Shown: positions 1-5,566 of the stretch, one piece after another
How positions within the stretch are numbered: position 1 is the stretch's first letter
Layout: each line of letters begins with the position of its first letter
Assembly: GCA_038199375.1 (NCBI GenBank)
Contig: JBBPZA010000063.1
Span: 1 to 5,566, forward strand
Origin: JBBPZA01 sp038199375
Lineage (GTDB): Bacteria; Actinomycetota; Thermoleophilia; Solirubrobacterales; Solirubrobacteraceae
Reading direction: 5' to 3'
DNA length: 5,566 nt
Notes under the pieces: generated by a model
Told to the model about the DNA's origin: nothing
The model's input: only the letters and a program-made list of their open reading frames with translations
Database searches by the model: none
Made by a program: the position numbers and the translations under genes

Positions 1-62
1 CCTACCTCAGCGAACTGCTCACCGCCCACCCCCGCGGCGACCCGCTCCCCACGCTCGTTTGA
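1..62 (+). CDS. 3' end of an unidentified upstream gene
   Basis: The reading frame beginning at base 3 gives 19 codons ending in TGA at 60-62, with the C-terminal peptide YLSELLTAHPRGDPLPTLV. Seventeen of the 19 third positions are G or C. The other two forward frames score far lower, which is why I take this frame as real coding sequence. The fragment is too short to recognise a family, and no motif is visible. It is co-directional with the trehalase-like gene and ends 105 bases before it, so it could belong to the same transcription unit. However, the downstream gene appears to have its own leaderless promoter. An antisense gene covering the same bases cannot be excluded from so few codons. 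Confidence 0.55.
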   Translation, partial: YLSELLTAHPRGDPLPTLV

Positions 63-154
63 GCGCCCGAGCGCCGGGGACTGAACGGTTACGGAACCCT
101 GCCACCACCACCGACGCCTCAGACCAGCGCTAACTCAATACGCCGGCGTTTACT

Positions 155-170
155 TATTGTTCGGCTGGTG
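155..170 (+). promoter_or_regulatory. Putative -10 box and leaderless start of the GH15 gene
   Basis: TATTGT at 155-160 fits the actinobacterial -10 pattern TAnnnT and lies seven bases before the GTG start at 168. Transcription would therefore begin at or next to the start codon, giving a leaderless mRNA. This fits the absence of any purine-rich ribosome binding site in the preceding 15 bases. No convincing -35 hexamer is present at the usual distance. The same arrangement, 14 of 16 bases identical, precedes the next gene at 2195-2210, which strengthens the call. The -10 box and spacing are seen directly; promoter activity is inferred. Confidence 0.5.
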
Positions 171-2108
171 GCCAGTATTCGCGACCTTCGCCCCGACGGA
201 ATCCTGCGCGGCGGGAGCCCGTTTCCTCCCATCGCGGACTACGGGTTCCTCTCTGACTGCGAGACGACCGCGCTGGTGGCGCCGAGCGGCAACGTCGAAT
301 GGCTGTGCCTTCCGCGGATGGACAGCCCGAGCGTGTTCGCATCGATCCTCGATCGTGACGCGGGCGGCTTTCGCATCGGCCCGGCGGACACGATGGTTCC
401 GGTGGCCCGCCGCTACATCCCGGGCACGATGGTCCTCGAGACGAGCTGGGAGGAGCACGGCGGGTGGATCGTCGTCCGCGAGGCGCTGCTCATGGGGCCC
501 TGGCACCATGATCACGACCGCTCGCACACCCATCGCCGGGTGCCCACCGACTACGACGCGGAGCACGTCCTGCTTCGCTCGGTGCGCTGCCTCAACGGCG
601 AGGTGCAGACCGTCCTGGACTGCGAGCCGGTCTTCGACTACGGCCGTCGCCACGCGACGTGGAAGTACACCGGGGAGGACTACCACGAGCTGGTGGCGAC
701 CGCCGAGGGCTGCGACGTCGCGCTCCGACTGGTCTCGGACATGAACCTCGGCGTGGAGGGCTCCCGGGCGACGGCGCGGACGCTCATGAAGGAGGGCGAC
801 TGGCGCTTCTGCGCCCTGGCGTGGAGCGAGCACGCGCCTCCGGCCGATGTGAAGGAGGCCCACGACCGGCTCGAGTGGACCGCGCATCACTGGCAGCACT
901 GGCTCGATCACGGGGAGTTCCCCGACCACCCGTGGCGCTCCTACCTCCAGCGCAGCGCGCTGACCCTCAAGGGCCTGACCTACGCCCCGACTGGCGCGAT
1001 GGTCGCCGCCGCGACGACCTCGCTTCCCGAGACCCCCGGCGGCGAGCGCAACTGGGACTACCGCTACAGCTGGATGCGCGACTCCACCTTCATGCTCTGG
1101 GGCCTCTACACGCTGGGCTTCGACTGGGAGGCCAACGACTTCTTCTACTTCGTCGCCGACGTGGCCGGCGGCGACGACGACCTTCAGGTCATGTACGGGA
1201 TCGACGGCGAGCGAAAGCTCACCGAGGAGCTGCTCGAGCACCTCAACGGCTACGAGGGCGCGCGCCCGGTCCGTGTCGGCAACGGCGCCTACGAGCACGC
1301 CCAGCACGACGTGTGGGGGGCGGTGCTCGAATCGGTCTACCTGCACACGCGCTCGCGAGACCACCTCGCCGACCGGGTGTGGGTCATGCTCAAGAAGCTG
1401 GTCGAGCGCGCGCTCGAGGTCTGGCGCCAGCCCGATCGCGGCATCTGGGAGGTGCGGGGCGAGCTGCGCCACTTCACCTCCTCCAAGGTGATGTGCTGGG
1501 TCGCCGCCGACCGGGGCGCGCGGCTCGCCGCCCTGCGCGAGGAGTGGGAGCTCGCCGAGCGCTGGCAGGCGGCCGCCGACGAGATCCAGGCCGACGTATG
1601 CGAGAACGCCCTCGATCAGCGCGGCGTCTTCTGCCAGCACTACGAGACCGACGCGCTGGACGCCTCCTGCCTGCTGATGCCGCTTCTGCGCTTCCTGCCC
1701 TCAGATGACGATCGGATCCGGGCAACGGTGCTCGCCATCGCCGACGAGCTGACCGAGGACGGGCTCGTCCTGCGCTACCGCGTCGAGGAGACCGACGACG
1801 GCCTCTCGGGCGAGGAGGGAACCTTCGCGATCTGCTCGTTCTGGCTGGTCTCGGCGCTGACCGAGATCGGGGAGGTCCGCCGCGGCCGCGAGCTGTGCGA
1901 GCGACTGCTCGGCTTCGCCAGTCCGCTCGGCCTCTACGCCGAGGAGATCGAGGCGCGCACCGGGCGCCACCTGGGCAACTTCCCGCAGGCCTTCACCCAC
2001 CTTGCGCTGATCAACGCGGTCATGCACGTCATCCGGGCCGACCAGGAGATGGAGGCAGGCGGCACCATCGTCGCCCCCCCGCGCGGAGAGAGCGCGACCG
2101 GGGCGTGA
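168..2108 (+). CDS. GH15 trehalase-like glycoside hydrolase (probable alpha,alpha-trehalase)
   Basis: A 646-residue protein, complete, predicted to hydrolyse alpha,alpha-trehalose to two glucose molecules. There is no signal peptide or membrane segment, so it should act in the cytoplasm. Residues ~18-200 form the trehalase-like N-terminal beta domain, opening with PFPPIADYGFLSDCETTALV and WLCLPRMDSPSVF. Residues ~225-630 form the (alpha/alpha)6 GH15 catalytic barrel. By homology with fungal glucoamylase, R304-D305 in SWMRDS are substrate-binding, E428 in IWEVRG is the general acid, and E592 in LYAEE is the general base. The C-terminal signature GRHLGNFPQAFTHLALI is intact. The whole chain resembles, from memory, the mycobacterial GH15 trehalase (Rv2402 type), including SPFPPIADYG and HFTSSK; that enzyme is reported to need phosphate and Mg2+. 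GTG at 168 is the first ATG/GTG/TTG in frame after the upstream stop, and the next ATG (318) would delete the conserved N-terminus. Glucoamylase or another alpha-glucoside activity is the main alternative. Confidence 0.93.
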   Translation: MASIRDLRPDGILRGGSPFPPIADYGFLSDCETTALVAPSGNVEWLCLPRMDSPSVFASILDRDAGGFRIGPADTMVPVARRYIPGTMVLETSWEEHGGWIVVREALLMGPWHHDHDRSHTHRRVPTDYDAEHVLLRSVRCLNGEVQTVLDCEPVFDYGRRHATWKYTGEDYHELVATAEGCDVALRLVSDMNLGVEGSRATARTLMKEGDWRFCALAWSEHAPPADVKEAHDRLEWTAHHWQHWLDHGEFPDHPWRSYLQRSALTLKGLTYAPTGAMVAAATTSLPETPGGERNWDYRYSWMRDSTFMLWGLYTLGFDWEANDFFYFVADVAGGDDDLQVMYGIDGERKLTEELLEHLNGYEGARPVRVGNGAYEHAQHDVWGAVLESVYLHTRSRDHLADRVWVMLKKLVERALEVWRQPDRGIWEVRGELRHFTSSKVMCWVAADRGARLAALREEWELAERWQAAADEIQADVCENALDQRGVFCQHYETDALDASCLLMPLLRFLPSDDDRIRATVLAIADELTEDGLVLRYRVEETDDGLSGEEGTFAICSFWLVSALTEIGEVRRGRELCERLLGFASPLGLYAEEIEARTGRHLGNFPQAFTHLALINAVMHVIRADQEMEAGGTIVAPPRGESATGA

Positions 2109-2117
2109 GCGGCTGAG

Positions 2118-2161
2118 CGGCAACGCGGTGCGGGGTTGCCTCCGCCGCGCCTACGGCAACC
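2118..2161 (+). terminator. Possible terminator: alternative hairpins after the GH15 gene
   Basis: Ten bases after the GH15 stop codon lie three short arms. GGCAAC is at 2119-2124, GGTTGCC at 2134-2140 and GGCAACC at 2155-2161. The middle arm can pair with the first (6 bp, 10-base loop) or with the third (7 bp, 14-base loop), but not with both. There is no T-run after either hairpin, so it is not a classical Rho-independent terminator, although actinobacterial terminators often lack the T tail. If the next gene is leaderless, these structures belong to the 3' end of the GH15 transcript and not to a leader. The pairing is seen directly; the terminator function is a weak inference. Confidence 0.3.
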
Positions 2162-2194
2162 ACGGGTCACCGCGCCCGGATCCAGCACCCTGGC

Positions 2195-2207
2195 TATTGT
2201 CCGGCTC

Positions 2208-2210
<3 letters not shown>
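2195..2210 (+). promoter_or_regulatory. Putative -10 box and leaderless start of the acyl-CoA carboxylase gene
   Basis: TATTGT at 2195-2200 is followed by seven bases and then GTG at 2208, the same geometry as at 155-170. The spacer is nearly the same too (CCGGCTC here, TCGGCTG there). No Shine-Dalgarno-like sequence precedes the GTG, and no -35 box is evident. This supports an independent promoter and a leaderless transcript for the carboxylase, separate from the trehalase gene that ends 99 bases upstream. It also supports choosing GTG 2208 as the start over the in-frame TTG at 2136, which sits inside the hairpin region. Confidence 0.5.

Positions 2211-5566
<3,356 letters not shown>

Noticed and set aside
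52..65. CGCTC-GTTT-GAGCG hairpin spanning the stop codon of the upstream partial gene, with a further GAGCG at 69-73.
   Set aside because: The stem is only five base pairs, has no T-run and overlaps the coding end. It is too weak to call a terminator in GC-rich sequence.
165..175. CTGG-TGG-CCAG inverted repeat over the GH15 start codon.
   Set aside because: A four-base-pair stem with a three-base loop is too short to distinguish from chance, and it is not shared with the other leaderless start.
150..1640. A 496-codon open frame on the minus strand, opposite the GH15 gene.
   Set aside because: It is the antisense shadow of a well-supported GH15 coding region and has no family motif of its own.
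2074..2080. Run of seven C near the end of the GH15 gene, and another at 3419-3425 in the carboxylase: possible slippage or sequencing-error sites.
   Set aside because: The reading frame and conserved motifs continue correctly after 3425. The run at 2074 only affects the unconserved C-terminal tail, so there is no sign of a frameshift.

Overview
The window is very GC-rich. Both main genes start with GTG, and G or C dominates third codon positions. The first large protein closely resembles the mycobacterial GH15 trehalase, as I recall that sequence (Rv2402 / MSMEG_4528 type). Together these point to a high-GC actinobacterium. I favour a deep-branching class such as Thermoleophilia, but that placement is an inference and was not tested by any search.

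Layout, with everything supported on the + strand. Positions 1-62 hold the last 19 codons and TGA stop of an unidentified upstream gene. Positions 63-167 are a short intergenic spacer with a leaderless-type promoter at its end. Positions 168-2108 encode a complete 646-residue GH15 trehalase-like glycoside hydrolase. Positions 2109-2207 are a second spacer with three short complementary arms that can form two competing hairpins, then a second copy of the same promoter/start arrangement. From 2208 to the window end runs the 5' part (1119 codons, open at the edge) of a multidomain acyl-CoA carboxylase. It has biotin carboxylase, a BT-like linker region, a biotin carboxyl carrier domain and the start of the 'ACC central' region. 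The carboxyltransferase half expected for this family lies beyond the window.

Functional picture. The first enzyme should split trehalose into two glucose molecules in the cytoplasm. The second should carboxylate a short- or longer-chain acyl-CoA (acetyl-CoA or propionyl-CoA are the usual substrates) using ATP, bicarbonate and covalently bound biotin. They may both belong to carbon storage and lipid metabolism, but nothing in the sequence proves a shared pathway. The two genes do share almost the same 16-base promoter/start block (14 of 16 identical), which suggests separate leaderless transcripts rather than one operon. The most noteworthy items are the eukaryote-like single-chain carboxylase layout and this repeated start block. 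I found no mobile element, CRISPR array, tRNA or rRNA.
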